A DNA stretch of 64,000 nucleotides from Salticus scenicus (GCA_963930645.1 OZ005652.1:352060602-352124601); one strand, 5' to 3'; positions 11,101-20,640 are shown, counted from the first letter of the stretch. Notes: a model not told the origin generated them from the sequence alone. Made by a program: numbers and translations.

Positions 11101-12649
11101 AGAATTAGTATACTTACTAATTCCGGATTCTACTAATAAATTGTATGCGAGATGGACAGGTCCTGGTGAGATTTTAGAAAGAATTAAACCTCACTCGTAT
11201 AAAGTTAAGTTACCTGACGGTAATATACGACACGTACATGTAAATAAGATAAGAAAATTCCATGTTAGAGCACAAACGGTAGGTGTAATTTTTGAAGATG
11301 ACTGTGAATTCGGAGAAATCCACCCAACCCCTATTAAGGAAAATAAAACTGACTTTGATGTGGATATTAGTCATTTAGGAAAGGAGAAACAAACAGAATT
11401 GCTCGAACTTTTGCATAAGCATGTACCATTATTTTCGGGTAAAGTTCAAGTTGCTAATGTTGGAGAACATAAAATTCGTCTAATGCCAGGTACTGAAAGA
11501 AAAAAGCCTTATGTGTATAGAATACCCGAATCACTTAAACCTGAAGTTGACAGACAAATAGAAGAATTAGAAAGCTTAGGTCTTATTGAGCCGAGTGAAG
11601 CCGAAATAGCTTATCCAGTAGTGTGCGTAGCTAAGAAGGATGGAAGTGTACGATTATGTATAGATTTTCGTTTGCTCAATTCGGCAACCAAACCTTTTGA
11701 TTACCCTATGGAGAACATTACAGACTTAATTAATGAAGTCGGTCGTGCACATGTTATTACTTGTTTAGATGTGTTAAAAGGATATTGGGAAATTCCCTTA
11801 GAAGAGAAAAGTCGTGATTTTACGTCTTTCAAGACACACCGTTCTCAATATCGCTGGAAGGTAATGCCCTTCGGATTACGAAATGCAGCTGCAAGTTTTC
11901 AGAAAATAATGAATGAAGCTCTGAACGAACATCGCGAATATTGCAAAGCATATCTCGATGATATCGCGATTTTTTCTAATGATTGGAAATCACATCTTAT
12001 ACATTTAGATGCAATTTTAACTAAGCTAACTGAACTAAAATTTACCGTAAATGTTAAAAAATGTGTATTGTGCAGATCAGAGATAAAATATCTAGGCCAT
12101 GTAATAGGATCTGGACGACATCAACCTGATCCTGAAAAGTTACTTGCTATTGAAAATATTGAATCGCCGAAAACTAAAACAGCTTTAAAAAGCGCTCTTG
12201 GTCTTTTTAACTTTTATAGAAGTTACATTAAAGACTATGCTGAAATTGCCAAACCGTTGACCGATTTAACTAAAAAGAAGGTTCCGGAAAATTTACCGTG
12301 GACACAGACGGAAGAGATAGCATTTCGACAACTTAAAGAAATGTTGTGCGAAGCTCCTAAGCTTTATACTCCAGATCCAAATAAACCCTTTACCATTCAA
12401 TGTGATGCCAGTTCCTATGGTGTCGGTGCGTGTCTTTCGCAAAGAGATGATGAAGGTAATCTACGTCCAATTAGTTTTATTAGTCAGAAGCTCACTAATG
12501 TACAGTGTAATTGGTCTACTATAGAACGTGAGGCCTATGCTGTAGTGTGGTTCATAAAGAAATTTGAAAATTATGTTTTCGGAACTCGTATTGAGATTAT
12601 AACGGACCATAATCCTCTTGTTTATTTACAAAAAACTGCAATGAAGTGA
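8183..12649 (+). CDS. Gag-PR-IN-RT-RH polyprotein, Gmr1-like, C-terminally truncated
   Basis: This retrotransposon polyprotein of 1,488 codons has no internal stop. Visible parts are a gag-like N-terminal region, a CCHC zinc knuckle (C313, C316, H321, C326), an aspartic protease motif DSG at 398-400, and the integrase zinc region (H684, H691, C718-C724). The integrase core triad D754, D814, E850 gives DD35E spacing and is followed by a GPY/F-like module near 993-1030. The reverse transcriptase has D1196 and YLDD at 1257-1260, and RNase H has D1408, E1450 and D1475. RNase H stops soon after D1475; the last codons and the stop come from the flanking direct repeat. Integrase upstream of RT in a sequence otherwise of Gypsy type (FGLRNA, YLDD, DHNPL) marks a Gmr1-like order. 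The ATG at 8183 follows a 5' leader of about 330 bp. Gag and pol are one frame, with no frameshift. It cannot complete a normal cycle without the 3' end. Confidence 0.88.
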   Translation: MFKSVTKADLLAVLQEIGEQADSNLKVVELKDLLLKSKEYIKDKEFVSEFLATTVAQRKESEEINRLCLLKQTESDDEVLHNPSNSENILSLDKLLKAILTLVIPVPKKNEPWNLFFDSIERAFKHKNVPKEYKSEILLKVIGDKAANILIYVSEEELKNYEKIKSLILKEYAPSPFICLENYKKATRISGETHQQFASRLRSSWLHYCKIRNVNDFESLVDLIISDKIFENLDKDLAMHAAVTQGEDWLRPEQLAKTCDIYFTAKGRSFEETKYEKRVYRETVTENHKKYVPPPLRKYSSNNESKYSFKRECYICSDISHVAKDCPNRRNRFDKINKQSEEIKKSKSNVQATEKKSVVTHVMSKHLQKCEKSEKLNLYPLQKVNIYIAGKQVPSIIDSGTEICVLNSTLIPDLHIESKGKILLESAFREIVEARLAVIPVYYKNPNTCIFTHADSLFAITDKLNVPCLITPHFYDTLVNQKEILNELFIQENSNTLLAPNEAGNESNLNESSASLLHIKNECCNQKIISGEDNTLFKSDSFSRSNEMQDLINKKETSSHNYPSQLINKKKIVSSINNSNSEAAVYLISNKEKVINLPKDNQIEIRRLESSQNNVSNLSDVSRFREKQRECLSLQTAFKEAELKKNNYFLKDDLLFHKDKICGETVDQLVLPLSYRESVLKLAHDSIFGNHLGMRKTKERIKLSFYWPNLIRDVQNFCKTCEKCQLRSPEKTSDKIPITPVVRPPYPFHTVSVDLIGEIVPPSGRKHKYCLCLIDQHSRWPEVIPLRNLSAKVTCDALLEIFMRTGIPEMICSDQGTNFTSQLTQEFEKRLGVSPRFSTPAYPASNGLVEKFNRVFKQMLHHVIRTDPVNWDRHIPYLLFAYREVPNCTTGVSPFKLMYGREARGPLAVLKSTWSGEIPLPLNLSNTAVDYLQELKINLEKAADLASLTATEKQEAYAHYFNRRKEMKELKIGELVYLLIPDSTNKLYARWTGPGEILERIKPHSYKVKLPDGNIRHVHVNKIRKFHVRAQTVGVIFEDDCEFGEIHPTPIKENKTDFDVDISHLGKEKQTELLELLHKHVPLFSGKVQVANVGEHKIRLMPGTERKKPYVYRIPESLKPEVDRQIEELESLGLIEPSEAEIAYPVVCVAKKDGSVRLCIDFRLLNSATKPFDYPMENITDLINEVGRAHVITCLDVLKGYWEIPLEEKSRDFTSFKTHRSQYRWKVMPFGLRNAAASFQKIMNEALNEHREYCKAYLDDIAIFSNDWKSHLIHLDAILTKLTELKFTVNVKKCVLCRSEIKYLGHVIGSGRHQPDPEKLLAIENIESPKTKTALKSALGLFNFYRSYIKDYAEIAKPLTDLTKKKVPENLPWTQTEEIAFRQLKEMLCEAPKLYTPDPNKPFTIQCDASSYGVGACLSQRDDEGNLRPISFISQKLTNVQCNWSTIEREAYAVVWFIKKFENYVFGTRIEIITDHNPLVYLQKTAMK

Positions 12650-12680
12650 TATGTATTTAAACCCCAGCATATAATGCCTC
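12641..12680 (+). repeat. 40-bp direct repeat, right copy
   Basis: An exact copy of 7684-7723. It supplies the last in-frame codons and the TGA stop of the truncated polyprotein. The text after it continues into a dispersed repeat shared with 47.1-47.5 kb, so this copy is probably the original flank. Confidence 0.85.
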
Positions 12681-13060
12681 AAAGCAGTGATAGAAATTGG
12701 GAAGGAAAAGGAAGGCGTCATATGACACCTGATGTAAATATTTTAGGCATGAAATTTAAATTTCTAGTTGCAATTTTCGAAATTCACTTTTAACATGACT
12801 AACCAAGAGTGACTGAGAGTAAAATAATATTTTCTGAACTACACATCAAAATTTTTGAAACAATTTAATTTACATTATATATATATATTTTTTTTTCTTA
12901 TGTATTATATCAGTATGTACACACAGATGCAACGTGTTGGCTACACATAAGTTATTTGTATTGTATGCATCTTAATTTTGAAACATGAACTGTGTAACTG
13001 TGTTCTGTAAATCAAAATGTTTCATTAGACATTAGGAGCATTGATAAAGTTTGATGCTTA
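12681..13060 (+). repeat. Dispersed repeat R2, plus-strand copy
   Basis: About 380 bp align, with many small differences, to 47130-47485 on the opposite strand. Shared landmarks are CAGTGATA..AAATTGGGAAGG, GTCATATGA, AATATTTTCTGAACTA, TTATATCAGTATGT and TAGACATTAGGA, in the same order. It has no coding potential. It could be a duplicated 3' UTR or an unclassified repeat, since the other copy lies next to a decayed coding remnant. Confidence 0.7.
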
Positions 13061-14184
13061 CACATTTCCTTTCTTTTTTCTGAGAAGAAAGCCTTAAATT
13101 TTCTGAAATGCCTGAACAGATTCACTCCTGACTAACATTATATGCTACTTACATATATACATACTATATATTCAAGTATAACATATACTATATTAAGCAT
13201 AGTTATAAATAAATTTCGTAATAATATATAAAAGTATCACAGAATATTTTGAATGGACATAGAAATAATTCATAATAAAATTTTAAAAGCCAAAAGTTTT
13301 GTTTTTTAAAGTAATCAAAATGGTGTAACAATGTGTTTTTCAAAGAACATCAATCTATTTACTTTTCAAAAAATCTTTATAAACTATATTTTATTAAACT
13401 AAGTTTTGACAATTAAATTATAAATATAGGTTTTTGACATGACGGTTTAAACCGTCAAAAACCTGCCAACCCTGATCACACGTGATGTTAGCAAACATTT
13501 AATTATTTATTTTAATTACATGTTACATTCAAACTTAGTTTGATAAGTAGATTTGCATTTAGCTTTTCAATATTTTATTATTTTCTTTATCTGATTTATT
13601 ATTTTTATTATTAAGAATTATTTTTATGATTTAATGTGAGTAAAAAGGCTAGTTATTTATGGTCGAATCTCATCATTAAAAATCAGGAGGGAAAAATCAC
13701 ATCGACAAAATTTTGTCTTTAAATAAACTGCTTCTAATTTAAGAAAAGACATTCAAAGCTGTCATCCTACTGTGCATTTTCCAAATATGACTATGAAGAA
13801 AATTAACTCTGTTGTCATTTTGGAATATTGAAGTTCTTAAAAAAACCAAGTGACTCAATTATTTGGCAGTTTAATATTTGGAATGTTATTATCATTAATA
13901 GTTGTTTTCTAAAAGTAAGAAGGAATATTATGTTTTACATACTGTGCATTCTTCATTATAGAAAATAAACCTGTGTATTTTTATATTATTTGAAACATTT
14001 GGTTATTGCGTTTAAAAAGAAATATTTTGGGTTTATCAAAATTTTCCGTTTACTTAACCAGGACGACTATCAGTGCACGACTTTTTAAACTTCTACCACT
14101 ATTTTTAATATAGGGTTTTTGTCTTTTTAAATTGCAGAAATTCTATTATTAGATAAAATGAAGATTACGGTTTGAAAGTATCGG

Positions 14185-14222
<38 letters not shown>

Positions 14223-14504
14223 AACTTTACTATGCTTTATACTTGTATGTATTGTATAACCTTAAAGGATCGGAACATTTGTTGACTATATATCAATCAA
14301 GCAATAATAAGTTACAAAAATAAATTAGACCTTATTACCAAAAGTAGTGTGAAACGAAGTAACCTATTACTGAAAAGTAGCTGTTTATTCCATCTCTAGC
14401 GTTTCATTGCAGTAATAATAATATATTTTTGAAGTTGATCAGAAAACACTAATTTTCTTATTCAGGTTTTTTTTTAACTTCTAGAAATCATTAAACTTGG
14501 GCGA
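13061..14504. other. AT-rich non-coding stretch with an isolated hAT end
   Basis: No genes are seen. At 13429-13474 there is one isolated transposon end (listed separately). A poly-A run of about 32 bases lies near 14188-14220. The remainder is ordinary AT-rich sequence. Confidence 0.5.
13429..13474 (-). mobile_element. Orphan hAT-type end
   Basis: The segment ends in CCTGCCAACCCTG, the reverse of the left terminus CAGGGTTGGCAGG of the element at 16628. It contains the perfect 16-bp palindrome GACGGTTTAAACCGTC at 13441-13456. No partner end was found upstream, so it is a truncated relative of the 16.6-18.1 kb element. Confidence 0.6.
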
Positions 14505-14551
14505 AAGGTCTGTTTAACATTATATAAATAAATATTAAACAAAATACCTTA

Positions 14552-15445
14552 TTATTCGACTTCGTGCGTTGCAGAAGAGCTCTTTTCGGATGGGGGGCCC
14601 CTTCCGTCTTCAGTGTCGTCCGCACTTCGCGGCTGGCAGTCGTAGGTTTGATGTTTTTCCTTAAGTAGGTGCCGCCATATTTCTCCCATCTCTGCCGACT
14701 CGTGGTCATTAATTGCGTCACTATGATGCGCGATCTCTATGCTTTCACGGATATACGCGTAGGTGGAGTTGTTATAGTTTGCTATTTTTTCTACATTTTC
14801 AAAATCAATTTCTATGTCATCTTCAAAATATTTTCTAGCTAGCGCGGTGGTACGGCGATTAAATTTAATATCGTTTTTATGTTCTTTTACCCTTGTCTTA
14901 ATCTTCCTTTTGGTGACTCCTATATATTTAAATTCTTTATTTTCTTTATTTTTTACGGGAATTTTATAGATACCTGCAGTTTCGGTGGGGGGGATCGAAT
15001 CTTTATCGCTTCTTATTAATTGATATATATTGGGATTGGGTTTAATGGGAATATTAACGTTAAATTTATTAGCGGTGTGTTTTATTTTATTTGAGGTGCC
15101 TTGATTATAGGGAATAGAAAAGGTGTATTTTGTGGAAGTTTTTTGGGCATCTGGAATATTGTTTAATTGTTTTAATCGTTTTCTGTACAAGTGGTTGACT
15201 AATGTTTTGGGGTATCCTGCATCGATTGTTAATTTATTGATGAATTTTAATTCTTTTCTTAATTCTTTTTCATCTGAGCAAATAAGAATGGCACGATTAA
15301 TATAGCTGCGTATGGTATTAATTTTGTATCTGTAGGGGGTTTTGCTTTTATTACTAATGATTTCGTTACTTGCGGTAGGTTTTCTGTATACTGTGGTTTT
15401 GAATTTGTTATTATCTTTAATGATTTTGACGTCTAAGTAGTTGAT
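14552..15445 (-). pseudogene. PLE RT C-terminus plus GIY-YIG, left arm of dimer 2
   Basis: Open without stops from the palindrome centre to the stop at 14552. It begins INYLDVKII, the distal RT segment of PLEs, followed by TTVYRKPT and KINTIRSYINRAI. Next come a linker, then the GIY-YIG domain (TAGIYKIPV, YIGVTKRKIKTR, VKEHKND, a YIRESIEIA helix and WRHLLKE), and a Ser/Glu-rich tail ending THEVE. It is 5'-truncated: the RT catalytic motifs lie upstream and are missing, so it is not autonomous. Apart from truncation the reading frame is intact, which implies a young insertion. Overlapping ORFs in other frames are shadows. Confidence 0.85.
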
Positions 15446-15465
15446 TCCCCCGTTATAACGGGGAA

Positions 15466-16359
15466 ATCAACTACTTAGACGTCAAAATCATTAAAGATAA
15501 TAACAAATTCAAAACCACAGTATACAGAAAACCTACCGCAAGTAACGAAATCATTAGTAATAAAAGCAAAACCCCCTACAGATACAAAATTAATACCATA
15601 CGCAGCTATATTAATCGTGCCATTCTTATTTGCTCAGATGAAAAAGAATTAAGAAAAGAATTAAAATTCATCAATAAATTAACAATCGATGCAGGATACC
15701 CCAAAACATTAGTCAACCACTTGTACAGAAAACGATTAAAACAATTAAACAATATTCCAGATGCCCAAAAAACTTCCACAAAATACACCTTTTCTATTCC
15801 CTATAATCAAGGCACCTCAAATAAAATAAAACACACCGCTAATAAATTTAACGTTAATATTCCCATTAAACCCAATCCCAATATATATCAATTAATAAGA
15901 AGCGATAAAGATTCGATCCCCCCCACCGAAACTGCAGGTATCTATAAAATTCCCGTAAAAAATAAAGAAAATAAAGAATTTAAATATATAGGAGTCACCA
16001 AAAGGAAGATTAAGACAAGGGTAAAAGAACATAAAAACGATATTAAATTTAATCGCCGTACCACCACGCTAGCTAGAAAATATTTTGAAGATGACATAGA
16101 AATTGATTTTGAAAATGTAGAAAAAATAGCAAACTATAACAACTCCACCTACGCGTATATCCGTGAAAGCATAGAGATCGCGCATCATAGTGACGCAATT
16201 AATGACCACGAGTCGGCAGAGATGGGAGAAATATGGCGGCACCTACTTAAGGAAAAACATCAAACCTACGACTGCCAGCCGCGAAGTGCGGACGACACTG
16301 AAGACGGAAGGGGCCCCCCGTCCGAAAAGAGCTCTTCTGCAACGCACGAAGTCGAATAA
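15466..16359 (+). pseudogene. PLE RT C-terminus plus GIY-YIG, right arm of dimer 2
   Basis: Mirror image of the left arm, read from the palindrome centre rightwards with the same domains and the same stop position by symmetry (14552 mirrors 16359). One amino-acid difference from the left arm is visible (TTTLARK here, TTALARK there). It is truncated at the same 5' base as the left arm, so both copies start at the shared centre. It would need RT supplied by a full-length element elsewhere. Confidence 0.85.
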
Positions 16360-16395
16360 TAAGGTATTTTGTTTAATATTTATTTATATAATGTT

Positions 16396-16425
16396 TTAAT
16401 GACTTCGTTTAAATCATAAAGTTAT
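16396..16425 (+). repeat. Tail present on one arm of PLE dimer 2
   Basis: This 30-nt segment (TTAATGACTTCGTTTAAATC and on) lies between the end of the palindrome and the right 13-bp duplication and has no counterpart on the left arm. Related tails with a CTTCG core occur on one arm of dimers 1 and 3. Confidence 0.75.
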
Positions 16426-16627
16426 AAGGTCTGTTTAAATTTGCTGATTTTTGTGAAAGGTTTTCCATTTCAAGATTGTTGATTTTTATGAAAGATTATG
16501 TTTTAAGACCAAAAATTTTAATAAATTGGCACAAGATATATGCATGAATTAAATTTCTCTCAATATTAAAAATTTTATGCGAGGAAAAAAAAAGGGAAAT
16601 TCTTCAGATTTTGTGCTTTAGTGGGAA

Positions 16628-18131
16628 CAGGGTTGGCAGGTTTTTGACACATGACAGTTTTTGATGGTTTAAATTGTCATCTCAAAAACCCTGTGTCAAA
16701 AACCTCACATTTTACACTTCTTGGTATATTTTAACAATGAAGTAACCATATTTTGAGAATTAGAAATTGTAATTTTACAAAAGAGTGTTTAATTTATATG
16801 TCTCTCATGGTTAAAAATAATTCTTAGAAGTTTATTATCTGTTTCCTATGAATGCTAATGATTTCTATTTAAGTACAAAAAATTTATATTTTTATCTTTA
16901 CTAAAACAAAAATTCGAACATAGGAATTTGTATATTCAAAGGTGAATTAAATTTTAATATGAATTACATAATGCAATTTTAAATTATTTTTAATGAAAGG
17001 GATGACAGACAGATCTCTTTCGTAACTTTCGTAAATTACTGCCTTAAAGGTATGAAAATCTGCATTTATATATATGCATTGAAATATAATATTAAATACA
17101 TTAAAATTTCGAGTGAAGTCACTCCAGATTTTCTAGTGCTAACTCTAGGCTAATTTGGCTGGATGCTGCACCTGGCGGCTCTTTCAAACACATTTTAGCA
17201 CCCAGTGGCCCTTTTCTCATCATTTTTAGCACCCGGCAAATCTTTTAAAAACATATTATAGTACCAAGTGCTTTTTCTAATATTTTAAATGTTAGAAGCC
17301 TTTAAATGCTTTTCTTCCTGATATGTAACCTTCTAGCAATAGTTTTACAGCATTCCTGGAAGAACAAATGCATATAGCCTATAGCCTACATATATGCATG
17401 TAAAATGCAAAAATCACAACATAGAAGACTGCAAATTATGCAAATAAAATACCCTTTTTGAAAATAGTTTGCCCGTTTTATTGAATTCCCCCTGGAGTCT
17501 CTTTTATTCTACAGTCAGCATATTTTTTGTTTTTTAAATATTATGTTTGAATGCTAAAAATTTTCATTGAAATTTCATCACTTAACAATTTTAAAAATTA
17601 ACCTACCATTGAATTCACAAAGTAATAACCTAATATCCTAATAATACATTTAATATATTTTTTTAAACCATAATAATGCTAAAAGAAAGAGGAAAAATAA
17701 ATAATAATAATTAGCAGGAAAATTTTTAAAATTTTAAACAATTTTTAATTTTTTTTTTTTTATTCACTCAGTTTTAAAGAATTTATATACTTAATTGTAT
17801 TATTATAATTTACCACCTATATATGCAAATTTGTATAGCTTTAAGACAATTTACGAAAAATTTATAACGTTCACTCTTTCCTGAAGATGATGTATTGATA
17901 TGTTTCCTAACATTTCTTTCTTTCTTTTTTTTTTTTTTTTTTTTCGAGAAAAATATATATACAAATAATGAATGTTAATTTATGTACTTAGTACATTGCA
18001 ACTTAAAAATGTGCATAAAATCATTTAACATTATACTTTAGATTTTTCACCTATGGTTTTCGACAGTTTAAACCAATTTTTGACACATGTCACATCAAAA
18101 ACCAGTTTGTGACGTCAAAAAACCAACCCTG
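16628..18131. mobile_element. hAT-type DNA transposon, 1,504 bp, non-autonomous
   Basis: It begins CAGGGTTGGCAGGTTTTTGA and ends CAAAAAACCAACCCTG. The exact 8-bp duplication AGTGGGAA lies at 16620-16627 and 18132-18139. The subterminal regions are rich in TTTTTGACACATG/CATGTCA words on both strands. No transposase is encoded. A second short repeat family (17137-17519) sits inside. Confidence 0.88.
17137..17519 (+). repeat. CACCTGGCGGC-type repeat fragment
   Basis: It contains diverged units of GCACCTGGCGGCTCTTTCAA type at about 17165-17285, and near its end TTGAATTCCCCCTGGAGTCT followed by TCTACAGTCAGCAT. The same unit words occur as tandem repeats at 56466-56640, and the same end words occur at about 61918-61962. 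The left words GTGCTAACTCTAG and the reversed right end TGCTGACTGTAG suggest inverted termini. Confidence 0.5.
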
Positions 18132-18342
18132 AGTGGGAACCCTGCCTCTCTAAGTCAAATGTTTTGAGCATAATTTAGAAGTTTATTGCAATGGATGAGA
18201 AGAAACCTGCCATATTGCCAAGTGGTGGTTGCCAAATGTAAAAGTACCAAAATATCAAAAACAGCTAAGAATCAATGTATATTATATATTCACAGTAGGT
18301 ATATCAATCTTTATTTAATTATAATGTAAATAAATGCATTTA

Positions 18343-18387
18343 AATAACATTAATTCATGCAATGACAATGAAACAGCTGCAGGTATG
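18343..18387 (+). repeat. 45-bp exact repeat of the PLE 3' coding end
   Basis: Identical for 45 bases to 20500-20544 in the same orientation. The latter lies in the GIY-YIG end of the decayed PLE downstream. This upstream piece may be the remnant of a direct-tandem partial copy, an arrangement known for PLEs (pseudo-LTR). Confidence 0.7.
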
Positions 18388-18639
18388 TATTTTATTTATT
18401 TATTTTTTGGGGGGATCTTACAATACTCAATGAAATTACAAACTTAAGTTCTAAACAAAAAAATCTCTACTAAAATACTAAAAATAACAATTTTACTACT
18501 TCAAATGATAGCCATAGTAGTACTTTTGGTGGGAAACCCCACCACATCGGCGGCTTGCTCAGTGGTGAACACTATGATGCTCTTTCCATTGGGTTCATTC
18601 TTCAATAAGTTGGTGCCACATTCAGCCCATCCAATCTCT

Positions 18640-20640
18640 GCGTTTGTGGCAGAATTTAAATTAAGGATATTAGAAAATGAAATTTTTGAGATTTTAAGAG
18701 AGAAAATATTTTTCTGGTTCAGGTACATCAATCACATATTCATTGTCATCTATAAAAATAATGATGTTAATTCCATTTTTAAAACTTATAAATTAGATCC
18801 CAATATTAATTTTACTTTGGAAACTGAAGGTATTGCCTGTAAACAAATAATCAAGGAAGATTGTACACGTCAATAGTCAAATGCTTACATTCCCCGTCTA
18901 GCGAATTGCCAATGCCTCATATGCTGCAACACAGTGAAGTAGAGTATGCATCCTCAGCACATTTATTGCTCTTTGTTGTGGCAGTTGATTCATTGGCTGG
19001 CTGACAGAGAGATGAGACGATTAAAACATTGCACTAACATATAACCAACCAATCAGATTGCAGCATTGTTACAACTCTATACCCAACATTCCTAGATTTT
19101 TTAAACCAAAATCAAAACACATATGTGACATGTTGTTCATTATACATCTATGGTATTGCCAGATCGACTTTTAGACAACAAAATTACTCACTTCAGTGAT
19201 AAAATTAACACCTCAGTTTACTGGAAATTAATAAATAGAGTAGTAAAAAAAATTATCCATAATAATAGTAAAAACCCCTACTGTTTAAAAATTAACACTA
19301 TCCAATCCTACGTTAACCATGTTATTCTAATTTGTATTGAACCCAAAGACCTTAAAATTGAATTGGCATTTATTTAAAAAGCTTACTAACATGATACCCA
19401 ATTAACACTTAACTACACACACTTAATATTTTAACACAAGTACACCACCAAAATATCAAATAAAAATAAGTTACAAATTCTGTACTGATAAATATAAAGG
19501 ATTTAAGTCCATATTCTTGATTTTTCAGGAGACGAAAAATAAAGTTAAACAAATTAAAAGCAAATCATAAGAATCGATTAGGAAAAAGGGATTTCGTTGA
19601 CTTATACCCTTTATACCATTCAGTGATTGTCAACCTTCATTTAATAACGGGAAAAAATTAAATTAAATATTTTATAACCATACATGAATGGTAAATTTCT
19701 GACTTGAACTTTTTTTTACCAATGGATTTTCTCAAAGACTAAATGACATAGACTTAAATCCTTTATACCAATCGATTGAGAATTTTTTTTCTAAGTACTG
19801 TACTTAACTCAAAATCGACATTTTTGGACTTAAATCCTTTATACTTATCAGTACAGATATATGCTGTAAGACTGACGGACTATAATATTAGGGACACTTC
19901 AATGGTAGGTTAGATGCACACGCAGCATGGGAGGTAGGGATCCCAAGGTCATTTACATTCCATTTACTGTAAATGGTGTATTTTTTACATCAGCGCGTGT
20001 AGTTAAGTGTTAATCTAGTAGAATAAAAAAATCTTATCAAATCCTTGAACCCTATTCTCAATCATCAAGAAGATCACCCCCAGATTTACTTTTTGCATCT
20101 CATATGATCACGGTGCCTTCACTAAAATAAAAAATATTGCAGCTAAATCAATCCAGTAAAAACCTAACCCCAATCTAATATTTATCAACTTATCAAAAAC
20201 GACAATGAACCTATCCCCCATCCCCCTGAAACAGCTGGAATATATAAAATACTGCTTACTAATAATGAAGGGATGAAAGTTTGTTACATTGGGATGTCGA
20301 AAACAAAAATTTAAATTAAAACTTGCATAAAAAAAAAAAAATAGAGTAACAATATTAAATTTGGGCAAATTACCTCGTTAACCAAAACATTCATGACAAT
20401 CAAAATAAATTTTGATAGAAATTCTATCATAGAACAACAAAACTTGTGAGCTATAAAAACACTAATTACACTTTTTTCAGGGAAACCACTGAAATTGTTA
20501 ATAACATTAATTCATGCAATGACAATGAAACAGCTGCAGGTATGAATCTAACGTGGTGGCATCTTATTGAAGAAAGAGCCCAGCAAAAAGAACACAGGGT
20601 AGGCGAAAACACATTTTTTTTTTTTTCAAGAAATCCCCTA
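18640..20640 (+). pseudogene. Decayed Penelope-like element (RT + GIY-YIG), interrupted
   Basis: Successive fragments on one strand and in several frames spell a PLE. At about 18640-18830 there is an RT region (FVAEFKLRILENEIF, then WFRYINHIFIVI, then FTLETE). At 19230-19400 there is a distal RT segment (NPYCLKINTIQSYVNHVILI, then KKLTNMIPN). At 20060-20300 come linker and GIY motifs (PRFTFCISYDHGAFTKIKNI, then ETAGIYKIL, then CYIGMSKTKI), and at 20450-20600 the C-terminal domain (YTFFRETTEIV, WWHLIEER). The RT catalytic box, normally Y-x-DD, reads YINH, so both aspartates are lost. Several frameshifts are present, and a TTAA element lies at 19406-20009. About 250 bp at 18885-19135 do not match and may be another insertion. 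It is clearly inactive and older than the PLE dimers. Confidence 0.75.
19406..20009. mobile_element. TTAA-flanked TIR element inside the decayed PLE
   Basis: TTAA at 19402-19405 and 20010-20013 flank inverted ends CACTTAACTACACACAC (left) and, on the other strand, CACTTAACTACACGCGC (right). The unit is 604 bp with no ORF. The PLE sequence resumes on the far side, so the insertion is real. The ends begin CAC rather than the usual CCC, so assignment to piggyBac rests mainly on TTAA. Confidence 0.75.

Larger units (their letters stand above)
7724..12640 (+). mobile_element. Gmr1-like Ty3/Gypsy retrotransposon, 3'-truncated
   Basis: A 5' LTR-like segment, a primer-binding site and one long gag-pol ORF are present. 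The element ends abruptly inside RNase H, and neither polypurine tract nor 3' LTR is seen. The pol domain order (protease, integrase, reverse transcriptase, RNase H) differs from ordinary Ty3/Gypsy elements, in which integrase is last. It matches the Gmr1 group, described from deuterostomes as Gypsy-type sequences with Copia-type order. It is flanked by an exact 40-bp direct repeat. The long uninterrupted frame suggests recent loss of the 3' end. Confidence 0.85.
14518..16425. mobile_element. Penelope-like element inverted dimer 2, near-perfect palindrome
   Basis: Two 940-bp arms (14516-15455 and 15456-16395) are reverse complements with no spacer and no indels; the centre is GTTATAAC at 15452-15459. 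I found only three mismatches on reading (one by the centre, one near 14849/16062, one near 14592/16319), though I did not align every base. The unit is flanked by an exact 13-bp repeat, AAGGTCTGTTTAA, at 14505-14517 and 16426-16438. The right arm alone continues for a further 30 nt (16396-16425) containing ATGACTTCG. Each arm encodes the end of a PLE reverse transcriptase plus a full GIY-YIG domain. Confidence 0.9.

Noticed and set aside
8183..12649. Interpretation as a retrovirus or errantivirus with env
   Set aside because: No env-like frame follows either Gypsy-type element; the polyproteins end in pol domains.
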